Source: Methanohalophilus halophilus (lineage in GTDB: Archaea; Halobacteriota; Methanosarcinia; Methanosarcinales; Methanosarcinaceae). From it: a stretch of DNA of 64,000 bases. Within the stretch, counting starts at the first letter, position 1; the number at the start of each line of letters is the position of its first letter. Below the pieces are notes generated by a model. The model searched no databases. It was not told the DNA's origin and saw only the letters and a program-made list of their open reading frames with translations. The translations under genes and the position numbers were made by a program. This document shows positions 8,996-18,551 of the stretch, piece by piece. The stretch is from assembly GCF_001889405.1 (NCBI RefSeq), contig NZ_CP017921.1, positions 820,057 through 884,056 on the forward strand. Direction: 5' to 3'.

Positions 8996-9760
8996 TTATT
9001 TGTTCTTTGAAGTGAATGCTTCGGTCAGGGCCGCTATATCTCCACTGTTAGAGGTGTTGGTGACTACAATCGTGTTGCCTTCCCGGGCAACCTCGGCTAT
9101 TGTCTGCAACTCCCTCAATTTTATTGTAGTGGGCACTTCCTGATAGAGCCTAGCGGCGTCAAGCAATTTCTGGGCAGCCTTGTACTCTCCATCTGAAAGT
9201 ATAATACGGGACCGTTTCTCACGCTCGGCCTCAGCCTGTTGGGCAATGGCCCTGAGCATCTTTTCATCAACACTCACATCCCTCAGGGTGACCGAGGTGA
9301 CCTTTATTCCCCATGGATCGGTGGAAGCATCCAGTATCTCCTGTATGTCCTTGTTGACCTCCTCTCTTCCAGAAAGAACTTCATCAAGTTCGATTCGGCC
9401 AACTACATCACGCAGGGTTGTTTGTGCCAGCATTGAGGTTGCATACTTGTAATCCTCAACTTCTGTAACTGCTGATTCGGGTTTGAGGACTTTGTAATAG
9501 ATGACTGCATCCACTGCCACTGTAACGTTATCATAGGTGATAACTGCCTGTTTCGGGACATCTATTGTTACGATACGCAAATCTACCTTGACTGCAGTAT
9601 CGATAATAGGAATTATGAAAAATACACCCGGACCCTTCACTCCGCTAAATCTGCCCAGCCTGAAGATGACCACTCGCTCATACTCCTTTACCACTTTGAT
9701 GGATTGGGACAGGATTATTACTAATACGATTAATGCAGGAATTATATATTGTTCTACCAT
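8996..9760 (-). CDS. stomatin-like SPFH (band 7) membrane protein
   Basis: 254 residues from the ATG at 9760, which has GGGAGAG 6 bases upstream; an in-frame TTG at 9790 is rejected. One N-terminal membrane segment (about 4-22) precedes the SPFH core, with the hallmark VVKEYERVVIFRLGRF and GPGVFFIIPIID, then the coiled-coil EAEREKRSRIILSDGE region. Forms oligomers at the membrane; the neighbouring NfeD protease is its likely processing partner. The last residues (SGDIAALTEAF) resemble the hydrophobic C-terminal segment that the protease recognises in Pyrococcus (inference). Confidence 0.93.
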   Translation of the reverse strand: MVEQYIIPALIVLVIILSQSIKVVKEYERVVIFRLGRFSGVKGPGVFFIIPIIDTAVKVDLRIVTIDVPKQAVITYDNVTVAVDAVIYYKVLKPESAVTEVEDYKYATSMLAQTTLRDVVGRIELDEVLSGREEVNKDIQEILDASTDPWGIKVTSVTLRDVSVDEKMLRAIAQQAEAEREKRSRIILSDGEYKAAQKLLDAARLYQEVPTTIKLRELQTIAEVAREGNTIVVTNTSNSGDIAALTEAFTSKNK

Positions 9761-9945
9761 GCTAAACTCTCCCTTTATGATACTTTGCAAACAATACTTC
9801 TAAAAGTTATTGGTGGGATGGATGGAACAGGTTGAGATCTTACTATTGTAATTCTCTGTAAGTAGATAAATTTAAACTGCCAAATAGTATCTTCTCTTTG
9901 CAGCAACCTACATAAACAAGCAGGTCAATCAGCAACACAGATACA

Positions 9946-12078
9946 ATGAAAGAAAAATGCAGTGAATGTGGCGGAACTGGTGCCCGTGAATCCTCTATAC
10001 AGAAATGTCCTGAATGTAAGGGCTCCGGGAAACCCAAATCAATGAATCTTATGGAACTTTCAGAAAAAGATGTAAACAGCTTCCTCAAAGGAAGTTCCGT
10101 ATGTGAAAAATGCGGTGGCAGCGGGGAAGTTGAAATAAAGGACCCATGTCCTTCCTGTGGAGGAGAAGGATTTCTTTACAGCTGTGACCTATGCGGTAAA
10201 TCTATCGACCATCTGATAGACGGACGCGAGATATGCAAATCATGCAATGAGGTAAAGGTTGTCCATCTGCTGGATGACTCCTGTGACATGAACGAGCTTT
10301 CTGTAGGAAAATATTACCACGCAGAGGTAAACAACCTGGCATCATTCGGGGCCTTTGTGAACCTGAATTCCAATCTGCGCGGGTTGATCCATTCAAGCAA
10401 CATAAAGGCCAAACTTGAACCCGGGGAACGGCTGGTCGTAGAGATAAATGAGATCCGTTCCGACGGGAAAATGGACCTGCTACCACGAAGTGTTGGCGAG
10501 CATAAAGTCGTAGAAGTTGAAAAGGAAATGCCGGTGCGTATCTCGTCTGAATTGAAGGATTATGTGGGTAAACTTGTGCGTATAGAAGGAGAGGTGCTCC
10601 AGGTTAAACAAACCGGTGGTCCCACCATTTTTGTAATTTCTGATGAAGGCGGGGTAATTCCCTGTGCAGCCTTTGAAAGTGCAGGGGAGCGGGCATATCC
10701 GGATATTGATTCGGATATGGTGGTCTCTCTTACGGGTGAGGTCAACCTCAGGGGAGAGGACCTGCAGCTTGAAGTCAAGAGCATGAAGCAGCTCAAAGAT
10801 GAAAGAGAACAGACTGTCAGGCAACGCATAGACCGTATACTTGACCAGAGGGCGGAACCTTCTGATATAGAATTCCTTGTCAAAAGCAAGTTTCTTGAAG
10901 ATCTGCGTCCCGCGATGAAAGATGTTGCCCGAATTATCAAAAAAGCTATCCTCAGATCACGCCCGATTTTGTTGCGCCACCATGCTGATGCTGATGGCAT
11001 GACTGCCGGAGTGGCCATTGAAAAGGCAATCCTGCCTCTTATTCGTGAAATCAACGGTCAGGATGGAGAATACTATTTCTACAAACGTGCTCCTTCAAAG
11101 GCTCCATTCTACGAGATCATGGATGTGACAAAGGATATTTCCTTTGCTCTTGAAGATGCGGATAGGCATGACCAGAAACTGCCGCTTGTTGTGATGGTGG
11201 ATAACGGTTCCACAGAGGAAGACGTACCCGCGATGAGACAGGCATTGATATATGGTATTGATATGGTTGTTGTGGACCATCATCATCCGGACAAGATCGT
11301 TGATGATTACCTGCTGGCTCATGTAAACCCTGCTCATGTGGGTGGGGATTTCGGCCAGACTGCCGGTATGCTTTCCACAGAGGTTGCACGGATGATCAAT
11401 CCTGAAGTCACTGAACAGATAAAACATCTGCCTGCAATCGCTGCTGTGGGTGATCGCTCGGAGGCCGATGAGGCCTATCAGTATATTGATCTCGTTTCTT
11501 CCAGCTATTCCCTGGAAAATTTGCAGGATATTGCCCTGGCCCTTGATTTTGAAGCCTACTGGTTGAAATTCAACAGCGGTAGGGGAATTGTAAATGACCT
11601 TCTCAATTTTGGTGATTCCACCAGGCATAAACAACTTGTAGATCTGCTGTGTGAGCAGGCAAGAGCTATGATGGATGAGCAACTTGAGGCATGTATGCCC
11701 AATGTCAAATCACAGCAACTGCCCAACGGTGCTATCATGAATGTGCTTGATGTGGAGAACTATGCTCACAAATTCACATTCCCTGCTCCTGGAAAGACCT
11801 CCGGGGAAGTTCATGACAGGATTTGCAGGAAAAATGAAGGCAAACCCATCGTTACGATTGGCTATGGGCCGGACTTTGCAGTCATACGGTCCCGTGGGGT
11901 TAAGATGAATATCCCTGAAATTGTCAGAAACCTCCATGAGGAAATTGTCGGTGGAGGGGTGAATGGTGGTGGACACCTTGTTGTCGGAAGTATCAAATTT
12001 GTGGAAGGAATGCGTAAAACAGTCCTATCCAAACTCGTGGAAAAAATAGGCCAGTATGAAGTGGATACGGAGATTTAA
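9946..12078 (+). CDS. archaeal RecJ-like DHH protein with DnaJ zinc fingers, S1 and OB domains
   Basis: 710 residues. Order of domains: DnaJ-type zinc fingers with CxxCGGTG and CxxCGGSG repeats (4-72), a further CxxC pair (about 78-101), an S1 domain (about 118-185), an OB-fold (195-280), then a DHH phosphoesterase core with RHHADADGMT (about 344-353), MVDNGSTEED and VVDHHHPDK (about 442-450), and a DHHA1-like end with GGGVNGGGHLVVGS. This matches the archaeal group described as a RecJ-like nuclease with a DnaJ-type Zn finger (COG1107). Related archaeal RecJ proteins process single-stranded DNA or RNA and some bind the replisome; the exact substrate here is unknown. Confidence 0.88.
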   Translation: MKEKCSECGGTGARESSIQKCPECKGSGKPKSMNLMELSEKDVNSFLKGSSVCEKCGGSGEVEIKDPCPSCGGEGFLYSCDLCGKSIDHLIDGREICKSCNEVKVVHLLDDSCDMNELSVGKYYHAEVNNLASFGAFVNLNSNLRGLIHSSNIKAKLEPGERLVVEINEIRSDGKMDLLPRSVGEHKVVEVEKEMPVRISSELKDYVGKLVRIEGEVLQVKQTGGPTIFVISDEGGVIPCAAFESAGERAYPDIDSDMVVSLTGEVNLRGEDLQLEVKSMKQLKDEREQTVRQRIDRILDQRAEPSDIEFLVKSKFLEDLRPAMKDVARIIKKAILRSRPILLRHHADADGMTAGVAIEKAILPLIREINGQDGEYYFYKRAPSKAPFYEIMDVTKDISFALEDADRHDQKLPLVVMVDNGSTEEDVPAMRQALIYGIDMVVVDHHHPDKIVDDYLLAHVNPAHVGGDFGQTAGMLSTEVARMINPEVTEQIKHLPAIAAVGDRSEADEAYQYIDLVSSSYSLENLQDIALALDFEAYWLKFNSGRGIVNDLLNFGDSTRHKQLVDLLCEQARAMMDEQLEACMPNVKSQQLPNGAIMNVLDVENYAHKFTFPAPGKTSGEVHDRICRKNEGKPIVTIGYGPDFAVIRSRGVKMNIPEIVRNLHEEIVGGGVNGGGHLVVGSIKFVEGMRKTVLSKLVEKIGQYEVDTEI

Positions 12079-12086
12079 TATCTCCT

Positions 12087-12698
12087 TTAATCCACTCTTG
12101 CCAGTTTAATAAGTGAATTCACCGGGACTCCGGTGATTGTTTCTGAATTTTTCTTGTCAATAATGACCGCAATTGCCACCGGGTTGGATCCGCTTTTCTT
12201 TATCTGTTCAATTACATCGGTAATCGTTGAGCCAGATGAGACCACATCATCTACAATAATGCAGTTCTTCCCTTCGACATGCCCGAAATTTCTGCTAAAA
12301 ATTCCTGTGTTTTGATCCCTCTCTTTCTGGCTGTCATATCCGTGGAATATGGAAAATTCGACACCCAATTCCTCGGCAATCATGGTGGCCATGGGTACAC
12401 CGCTTAATCCGATTCCCACTACCATGTCTGCCATCTGGTCATTTTTATCAAGGGATTCGAGTACCATGTCACACAGGGCCTGTGAAATATAACGCAGGCG
12501 GAAAGAGCTTTTACCTATGGCACTCCAGTTGACAGAGATGTCCTTGGGTGCAGGGGCTTCAGCACCTCTTTTACCCCGCATGAGAAGCCATGTGACAGTA
12601 TCCCTGGAAACATTAAGTTCATTTGCGATCTGGCCGGTAACAAGACCATTGGATTGCAGTTCGACTGCTTTTTGTATAAGTTCTTCTATATTCTTCAT
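12087..12698 (-). CDS. gfcR: PyrE-like phosphoribosyltransferase-domain transcription regulator (GfcR family)
   Basis: 203 residues. An N-terminal helix-turn-helix (about 5-42, with [19 protein letters not shown]) is followed by a type I phosphoribosyltransferase fold with the PRPP loop [12 protein letters not shown] (147-158). This fusion is usually annotated as orotate phosphoribosyltransferase-like, but the HTH points to a regulator; the haloarchaeal member GfcR activates sugar-catabolic genes. A PRPP-sensing regulator is the likely role here. It converges on the RecJ-like gene with 8 bases between stops, and lies downstream of nob1. Confidence 0.85.
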   Translation of the reverse strand: MKNIEELIQKAVELQSNGLVTGQIANELNVSRDTVTWLLMRGKRGAEAPAPKDISVNWSAIGKSSFRLRYISQALCDMVLESLDKNDQMADMVVGIGLSGVPMATMIAEELGVEFSIFHGYDSQKERDQNTGIFSRNFGHVEGKNCIIVDDVVSSGSTITDVIEQIKKSGSNPVAIAVIIDKKNSETITGVPVNSLIKLARVD

Positions 12699-12753
12699 AT
12701 TATCCCCACGTGCTGTTTTATGATATTTATTTTCCTATACATCCTTTATAATA

Positions 12754-13230
12754 TTATATCTTTCTTTTACGTATTTTCTTGAGGGGGGATCCACAGATAG
12801 GGCATTCTTCACCATTGTCAAATCTTTTCATGCACCCGGTGCATTTTTTCCCCCAGATTATTTTGTCCTTTATCCTTGATTGGGATATGGGCTCTACCTT
12901 TATGCCAATCATACTTGCCACATTCTGCACAGCATAATCATCTGTCATGAGGACAGCATTTCTCCCATATTCCAGAGCTTTTGCCAGCACATCGATATCG
13001 GTCCCGGAAAGTTCTTCAAGATCGCCTGTACCTTCTGCCTTGCTCACGATTTTTTTCCTAAATACAGGATCTGGTTGCTCAACCTTTGCCCCGGTTTCAA
13101 GGGCGATCAACACTTCCATGCTTGTGTATTTTGCCTTAGTTTCATCGATTACTGCAGGTACTGTAACAAGCTGGCGGTCCCTGCCCTTTCGATTGATGAA
13201 AACGCCGGTGTCTGCTATGTAAATTTTCAT
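12754..13230 (-). CDS. nob1: endoribonuclease Nob1
   Basis: 158 residues: a PIN domain (about 2-110, starting IYIADTGVFI with catalytic Asp7, then LSGTDIDVLAKAL and LMTDDYAVQNVA) and a C-terminal zinc ribbon (CTGCMKRF and CPICGSPLKK), with a basic tail. Nob1 makes the final 3' cut of 16S rRNA on the pre-30S subunit. Length and order match archaeal Nob1. The basic end KKIRKRKI fits rRNA binding. Confidence 0.93.
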   Translation of the reverse strand: MKIYIADTGVFINRKGRDRQLVTVPAVIDETKAKYTSMEVLIALETGAKVEQPDPVFRKKIVSKAEGTGDLEELSGTDIDVLAKALEYGRNAVLMTDDYAVQNVASMIGIKVEPISQSRIKDKIIWGKKCTGCMKRFDNGEECPICGSPLKKIRKRKI

Positions 13231-13274
13231 GAGGCTAGATATGTTAAAGGAATATTAAAATTAAGCCCGCCTCT

Positions 13275-14642
13275 TCAGGATATTATATCGGTAAGGGGCA
13301 AGATTCCTTTAATTTCCAGCCCATTTTCGCCAATATTAATCTCATGGATTTCTTTCTTATGTTTTGAATTGAAGTTCTTGAGGACGATGAGGCCTTTTTT
13401 CAAATGTAATTTATCCGCTACATAACAGGTTGCTATGGTGCTGTCAGCATGCAAATTTTTGCCGGCTTCACCTATTGTCGGAAGTCCGGATGATATGGTT
13501 CCTGTCATCAGGAGTGTGATATTTGCATTTTTGTATTTTGCCACAAGGTGCTGGATAAAGCTAGTCCCTTCCATAGTTTTCATATGTTTTTCCACGTCAT
13601 CAACAAAAATCCTTGTTGCATTGATCTTTTCTACTTTCTGCTGAATTTCGTGAAAATGCCTGGCAAAATCATTTGTGGAGAGTTGTAATATTTCGATATT
13701 TCCTGTATGAATATATTTTTCAAGATCCATTCCTGCGGACTCAGCACGATTCAGGATGTCATTTTTGGTTTCATTAAATGAAACGATGATGCCCCTTTCA
13801 TCCTGCTCAGCTCCCTTATTTACATATCGGATACCCATCAGGGTTTTACCTGTGCCGGTGGGTCCCCCTATATAATTTGCCGAACCTACTCTCAGACCAC
13901 CACAAAGCATATAGTCCAGCCCGCATAGGCCGGTTTCAAGTAGCTTGCTTTCTTCGCGCCTGGATATCCTGTCCTGCCAGGGAAGTACTGTTATTCCTTC
14001 ACTGGTTATGGAAAAACTGTGTTTGCCCGGGATGTATTCCTGTCCCCGTAGTTTTAGCACTTCAAGATAGCGATTTCGCTGCTGCCTTTCTTCTTTATTT
14101 GTAAGATGTATTATCCCGTCTGTTACATATCCCAGAGTACTTTCTTCAATTTCCTTTTCTGACATCTCTCCGGTAACAAGTACCAGTGAATTCCATTTTT
14201 TCATTCTTTTGAAAAATTCATAGTAGAATCTTCTTCTGGTATTCTTGTCGAAACTACATCCTATGATGGTAATGGGATCAATAACGATGATCTTTGGTTT
14301 GATTTTTTCAATGGAATCCTCAAGATTCCACATGAAGGAATATATCCCTCGATCGAGGGTTTTGATATCAATGGATATCTGGTGTATGTTTCCTCTGGAG
14401 ATCCGGGATACGTCATAATGGCTCAATCTTGACACAAAGTTATTCACGATTGTGGCCGGTTCGTTGACCGAAGTAACATACAGGCAAACTTTCCCTTCTC
14501 TTGCACTTTCACATAATGCCTGTAATGCAAATGTGGTCTTCCCGCTGCCTGCAACACCAGCTATAAGGGTTGCAGAAGGGCAATTCCAACCTCCCTTGAG
14601 TATGCTGTCGAGGCCCTGGATGTGGGTGGTGACTTGTTGCAT
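13275..14642 (-). CDS. KaiC-like ATPase with two RecA domains
   Basis: 455 residues, two tandem KaiC domains. Domain 1 has an intact Walker A GVAGSGKT (29-36) and Walker B IIVIDPITI (118-126); domain 2 has GGPTGTGKT (259-267) and RIFVDDVE. It is somewhat shorter than cyanobacterial KaiC and no KaiA or KaiB is present, so a clock role is not supported. Archaeal KaiC-like proteins are autophosphorylating ATPases linked to signalling. It is divergent from nadE, with A/T-rich promoter DNA between them (14643-14760). A single-domain relative with a broken P-loop is at 67-831. Confidence 0.85.
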   Translation of the reverse strand: MQQVTTHIQGLDSILKGGWNCPSATLIAGVAGSGKTTFALQALCESAREGKVCLYVTSVNEPATIVNNFVSRLSHYDVSRISRGNIHQISIDIKTLDRGIYSFMWNLEDSIEKIKPKIIVIDPITIIGCSFDKNTRRRFYYEFFKRMKKWNSLVLVTGEMSEKEIEESTLGYVTDGIIHLTNKEERQQRNRYLEVLKLRGQEYIPGKHSFSITSEGITVLPWQDRISRREESKLLETGLCGLDYMLCGGLRVGSANYIGGPTGTGKTLMGIRYVNKGAEQDERGIIVSFNETKNDILNRAESAGMDLEKYIHTGNIEILQLSTNDFARHFHEIQQKVEKINATRIFVDDVEKHMKTMEGTSFIQHLVAKYKNANITLLMTGTISSGLPTIGEAGKNLHADSTIATCYVADKLHLKKGLIVLKNFNSKHKKEIHEINIGENGLEIKGILPLTDIIS

Positions 14643-14741
14643 TAGATGCTCCTTTATATATTCATCTAAAATATATCTTTTATTTTATTTAAACCTCATT
14701 CCTCCCGGTGTAAATGTATTAATACAATCGTCCAAATAATG

Positions 14742-14754
14742 CCACCTCAGGTGG
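14742..14754 (+). promoter_or_regulatory. hairpin that could mask the nadE ribosome-binding site
   Basis: CCACC-TCA-GGTGG forms a 5-base-pair stem with a three-base loop, and its right arm GGTGG is the ribosome-binding site for nadE, 6 bases before the ATG. Pairing would hide the site. Confidence 0.45.
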
Positions 14755-14760
14755 ATATAA

Positions 14761-15561
14761 ATGGACATTCTACAAGCAAAGGAAAGAATAGTGGATTTCA
14801 TTGGCGAGAAATGTGAGGATGCCGGTGTAACCGGTTCTGTTGTAGGTATCAGCGGGGGGGTGGATTCTGCACTTGTGGCACATCTGGCAGTGGAAGCACT
14901 TGGTGCTGAGAATGTATTTGGGTTGCATCTCCCTGAACTGAATGTCACACCACCGGAAGATGTACTGGATGCAACCGAGGTGGCCAATGGGCTCGGGATT
15001 GAATTCAGGACCATTGATATTGGGGGAATAGTTCAAACATATCTTGCAAATATGCCAGGTTCTGATCCCGCTAACAAATACGTCAACGGCAATCTGAAAG
15101 CCAGGATCAGGATGTCCATTCTTTACTATTATGCCAATCTTGACAGCAGACTTGTGGCAGGTACAGGGAACAAGACCGAAATCTTGTTAGGTTATTATAC
15201 CAAGTATGGCGATGGCGGAGTGGACCTCGAACCAATCGGGGACCTCTATAAAACTGAAGTGTTTCAAATGGCGGAAATGGTAGGTGTTCCCGGGGGAATC
15301 ATTGATAAATCCCCCTCAGCCGCTCTCTGGGAGGGCCAGACAGATGAAAAAGAATTGGGCCACTCCTATGCTACTATTGACAGCATCCTGATAAAAATGC
15401 TTGCACAAGAGGAGGCCAGTGCAGTGGCATTAGAATGCGGTGTCCCAGAATCCGAGCTGGACAAACTTCTCCAGCGTGTCGATTCCAATATGCACAAAAG
15501 AATGCTACCTCCTGTAGCTGACCTTGCAGATATAAGGACTTCGAATTACCTTGAAGGGTGA
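14761..15561 (+). CDS. nadE: NH3-dependent NAD+ synthetase
   Basis: 266 residues, the short ammonia-using form without a nitrilase domain. It adenylates nicotinate adenine dinucleotide and amidates it to NAD+. The PP-loop SGGVDS (31-36) is followed by the GTGNKTEILLGYYTKYGDGG motif and PSAALWEGQTDEKELG. The preceding hairpin (14742-14754) may control its translation. Its last 16 bases overlap the 3' end of the convergent tiaS gene. Confidence 0.95.
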   Translation: MDILQAKERIVDFIGEKCEDAGVTGSVVGISGGVDSALVAHLAVEALGAENVFGLHLPELNVTPPEDVLDATEVANGLGIEFRTIDIGGIVQTYLANMPGSDPANKYVNGNLKARIRMSILYYYANLDSRLVAGTGNKTEILLGYYTKYGDGGVDLEPIGDLYKTEVFQMAEMVGVPGGIIDKSPSAALWEGQTDEKELGHSYATIDSILIKMLAQEEASAVALECGVPESELDKLLQRVDSNMHKRMLPPVADLADIRTSNYLEG

Positions 15562-16823
15562 ATATCCTTTCCTTCTTTCCGGATAAGAGGCATCGAAAGA
15601 TGCCTGCGGGCACAGGGGGGTACCTCATATATTCCGGGTTTGATCTCTCTTTCAACTTTGGACCTTGCGGCTTTATCTGCCCGTGTTTTGCAATGCCTGC
15701 ATCGATATCCCTGTCCCTTCCCGGCGGATTTCATACTCTTTTCACATTTGGGGCACAGGGGGTTGACCTTCCTGTATTTTTCCGTAAGTTCGATCACATC
15801 AATTTTTTCAATATTAAGTGTCTTATTCTTGACACTTCCGTATATTGTTATATGATCTCCCGGGAGAAGTTTGCGAATTAGTTCCCGGAAGTTTTTTGTG
15901 GGTTCAAAAGCGGCACATTCCATTTCCTCTCCCTCTTTGTCCCTGAAAAGGAATAAGGTGTGTCCTCCTTCAATTGTACGGGGGTTTGAAGCCACAAACC
16001 CCTGGATTATATATGATTCCATGTCCTGCAGCTTGCTGATACTTTCTGCTGGAATCAGATGCATATCGGTTCCCTGGTTTGTCTTATATATTGCATGCCT
16101 TTCGGTAACCTCTCCCTCTATCATGGAGGCGGCATGGGAGATGTATTCGGGTGTCTTTCCCCGAATTCCATAAAGGACAGGATCTGGTGAATGAGGCACG
16201 CAGACTACCATATTGTTTGCAATATCACGGTTGTCCCATGTATGGGGATAGGTGGCATCATCTGCCCGGATTACACTATTTTCATTTACAAATCGCTGTG
16301 TGCCCCATGCTTCTTTCTGCCTGTATGAGAGGTATTCATAAGTGTGGTCCCACTCTTCTTCCAGCATGGCACCGCAGCCGGCCAGTGCTCCTATCAGCCC
16401 ACGACTGTTTTTGTACCCTCTTCCATCAAGTTCGTATTTTTCAACGAGGCCTTTTGCTTCCTGGATTGTAATTACGTGTTGTACAGCACGTTTGAAAAAG
16501 GCGGTCAGGGCAGTTTTAACTTCATCATTGTTATTTTCGAGAAAGACCACACCTGGATTTGTATTTTCATCCTCCATCTGTGCCAGTTCTTCTATTCTCT
16601 GTATTACATGTTTTTTGATTTTTTCAGATTCAGATGTTTCTATTTTGATTGCAACTGCAGCATTTCCCCGTGTTTTGAAGGGTATGGTGGGATTCAACCT
16701 TATAAGCAGGGGCAGACCGGCGGGCTTTCCATACGCTTTAAGTTCATCCATCAATAGAGCACCCAGGTATGTGGTGCACATCCCAAGACTGCGGGAATCT
16801 GTATCATCAAAGCTTATAATCAT
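15546..16823 (-). CDS. tiaS: tRNA(Ile2) 2-agmatinylcytidine synthetase
   Basis: About 425 residues. TiaS attaches agmatine to C34 of tRNA-Ile2 (CAU) so that it reads AUA; ATP dependent. Visible are the N-terminal IISFDDTDS motif, the central YKNSRGLIGALAG region, an OB-fold near 275-350 (ITIYGSVKNKTLNIEKI) and a C-terminal zinc ribbon (CPKCEKSM and CRHCK). I place the start at 16823, giving MIISFDDTDS as in relatives; longer starts at 16838 and 16880 run into the TATA element. Agmatine would come from PdaD (44758). Confidence 0.93.
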   Translation of the reverse strand: MIISFDDTDSRSLGMCTTYLGALLMDELKAYGKPAGLPLLIRLNPTIPFKTRGNAAVAIKIETSESEKIKKHVIQRIEELAQMEDENTNPGVVFLENNNDEVKTALTAFFKRAVQHVITIQEAKGLVEKYELDGRGYKNSRGLIGALAGCGAMLEEEWDHTYEYLSYRQKEAWGTQRFVNENSVIRADDATYPHTWDNRDIANNMVVCVPHSPDPVLYGIRGKTPEYISHAASMIEGEVTERHAIYKTNQGTDMHLIPAESISKLQDMESYIIQGFVASNPRTIEGGHTLFLFRDKEGEEMECAAFEPTKNFRELIRKLLPGDHITIYGSVKNKTLNIEKIDVIELTEKYRKVNPLCPKCEKSMKSAGKGQGYRCRHCKTRADKAARSKVEREIKPGIYEVPPCARRHLSMPLIRKEGKDIHPSR

Positions 16824-16852
16824 GTTTTTTCTAATCATGCATTTGTGGGTGG

Positions 16853-16865
16853 ATATATTTATATA
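16853..16865. promoter_or_regulatory. shared TATA element between tiaS and the HTH regulator
   Basis: ATATATTTATATA can act as a TATA box in both directions. It lies about 27-39 bases before the start at 16892, implying a very short leader, and about 30-40 bases before the tiaS start. Confidence 0.5.
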
Positions 16866-16891
16866 GATGTGCAAGGACATTATAGTTTGTC

Positions 16892-17851
16892 ATGACAAAA
16901 GACATTCTAATACATCAAATCATTGATGTACTGGAAAAGAGTAATTTTACTGTATCTAGCCGCTGTAACATTAGACCTCGTAGTTTTGATCTGGCGGCAA
17001 GGCAGGATGGTGTACTTCTTTTCTGTAAGGCATTATATAATATTGATAGCCTGAATGAAGAAACAGCATCTGAAATGAAAGCATTGGCAGGATATCTCGG
17101 TGGTACTCCGATGCTTATTGGGGCAAAAACGCGTGATCAGATGCTTGAAGATAGCGTAGTCTATGTCCGGTATGAGATTCCTGCTCTAAATGTCCAGACC
17201 CTTTATGATTATTTTGTAGAAGGCATACCTCCTCTGATTTCAGCGGCTCCCGGTGGTCTCTATGTTTCCATTGATGGTGATGTGTTGCGGGATGCCAGAA
17301 GTCAACTTTCGATGTCTATTGGTTCCCTGGCGTCACATCTGGGAGTATCCCGGCGTACTATTAGTAAATATGAGGAAGGCTGCATGGATGCTTCTATTGA
17401 TGTTGTACTCGAATTGGAAGAATTGCTTGATGTGGCGCTTGCAAAATCCATTGATATTTTGGGTCCGTTTCACCGTTCTCGTCAGGAACCTGATGAAAAT
17501 GACACCTTAAAGCCTCCTACAGATGGTATCCTGAGTTTCATTTACGGGCTCGGTTATGATGTACTTTCAATATCCCAGGCACCTTTTAATGCAGTATCCA
17601 GGGACTGTTCCACTACTTTCCTTACCGGAGTAAGTAAATACAGCAATGCCATGATAAAGCGAGCTCATTTGATGAGCAATATATCTACCATCACACGTAC
17701 AAGATCGGTTTATATCATTGAAGGAGAGAGTAAAATTACATCGGTAGAACACACAGTCCTGATTGAAAGAAAGGAATTGGATTCCCTTTCGGATTCTGAA
17801 GAATTGGATGATCTTATAAGTGAAAGGACCAGTGCGACTGTTGATTATTGA
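16892..17851 (+). CDS. archaeal Xre-type HTH transcription regulator
   Basis: 319 residues, matching the conserved archaeal 'putative HTH-type transcriptional regulatory protein' family (COG1395). The N-terminal half resembles a restriction-endonuclease-like fold often seen in this family (RSFDLAARQDGVLLFCKAL). A canonical HTH is at about 140-165 (SLASHLGVSRRTISKYEEG). The C-terminal half is of unknown function. It may recognise sites near its own promoter or in the one-carbon cluster that begins 55 bases downstream (inference only). Confidence 0.85.
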   Translation: MTKDILIHQIIDVLEKSNFTVSSRCNIRPRSFDLAARQDGVLLFCKALYNIDSLNEETASEMKALAGYLGGTPMLIGAKTRDQMLEDSVVYVRYEIPALNVQTLYDYFVEGIPPLISAAPGGLYVSIDGDVLRDARSQLSMSIGSLASHLGVSRRTISKYEEGCMDASIDVVLELEELLDVALAKSIDILGPFHRSRQEPDENDTLKPPTDGILSFIYGLGYDVLSISQAPFNAVSRDCSTTFLTGVSKYSNAMIKRAHLMSNISTITRTRSVYIIEGESKITSVEHTVLIERKELDSLSDSEELDDLISERTSATVDY

Positions 17852-17906
17852 TTTTTGGATTGTTTTTCCAAAACTATAATATATGGCAATTCCCTTAGGA
17901 TGGGCA

Positions 17907-18515
17907 ATGACTCTCAACATTGCAGTCCTGATATCCGGCAGGGGCTCTAATCTACAGTCAATTATTGATAATGTAGAAAGTGGTTACATCCCAAATGCCT
18001 GTGTCAGTGTGGTTATAAGTGATAAAAAGGACGCTTATGGTCTTAGAAGGGCTATGGACCAAGGCATAAATGCTGTTTTTATCGACCCGGCTGCTTATCA
18101 ATCCAAAGAAAATTTTGAGAATGCACTTCTGGAAGCTCTTGCAAAATTCAGTACGGATGTGCTCTTACTTGCCGGTTTCATGCGAATCCTGGGTTCCAAT
18201 GTGATAAAAGCCTACAGTAACAGGATAATGAATATCCATCCTGCCCTCTTGCCTTCTTTTAAAGGACTGCATGCCCAGAAACAGGCGCTGGATTATGGTG
18301 TAAAAATCGCAGGTTGCACTGTACATTTTGTTGACGAAGGGATGGATTCCGGCCCAATTATTCTACAAAAAAGCGTACCTGTACTTGATTCAGATACAGA
18401 AGACTCCCTTTCTGAAAGAATACTTGCACAGGAACATATCATTTTCCCCGAAGCAGTTAAGTTGTTTGCCGAAGGAAGACTGGACGTAAAAGGAAGACGT
18501 GTACATATATTATAA
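17907..18515 (+). CDS. purN: phosphoribosylglycinamide formyltransferase
   Basis: 202 residues from ATG 17907. It transfers a formyl group from 10-formyl-tetrahydrofolate to GAR in purine synthesis. The GAR site VLISGRGSNLQSII, the formate/folate site NIHPALLPSFKG and the catalytic Asp in FVDEGMDSGPI are all present. An upstream ATG at 17883 lies on the TATA-like ATAATATAT, and 17907 has AGGATG upstream, so I use the latter. A folate-dependent PurN instead of PurT/PurP-type chemistry fits the glyA-folD genes right after it. Confidence 0.94.
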   Translation: MTLNIAVLISGRGSNLQSIIDNVESGYIPNACVSVVISDKKDAYGLRRAMDQGINAVFIDPAAYQSKENFENALLEALAKFSTDVLLLAGFMRILGSNVIKAYSNRIMNIHPALLPSFKGLHAQKQALDYGVKIAGCTVHFVDEGMDSGPIILQKSVPVLDSDTEDSLSERILAQEHIIFPEAVKLFAEGRLDVKGRRVHIL

Positions 18516-18551
18516 TCATCTCATAAATTCAAAGATACAAGGAGGAACAAT

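Noticed and set aside
11095-11682. Minus-strand frame of 195 codons in the RecJ-like gene
   Set aside because: Shadow frame; the plus strand encodes the DHH motifs here.
13275-14642. Circadian clock KaiC
   Set aside because: No kaiA or kaiB nearby; archaeal KaiC-like ATPases are common outside clocks.
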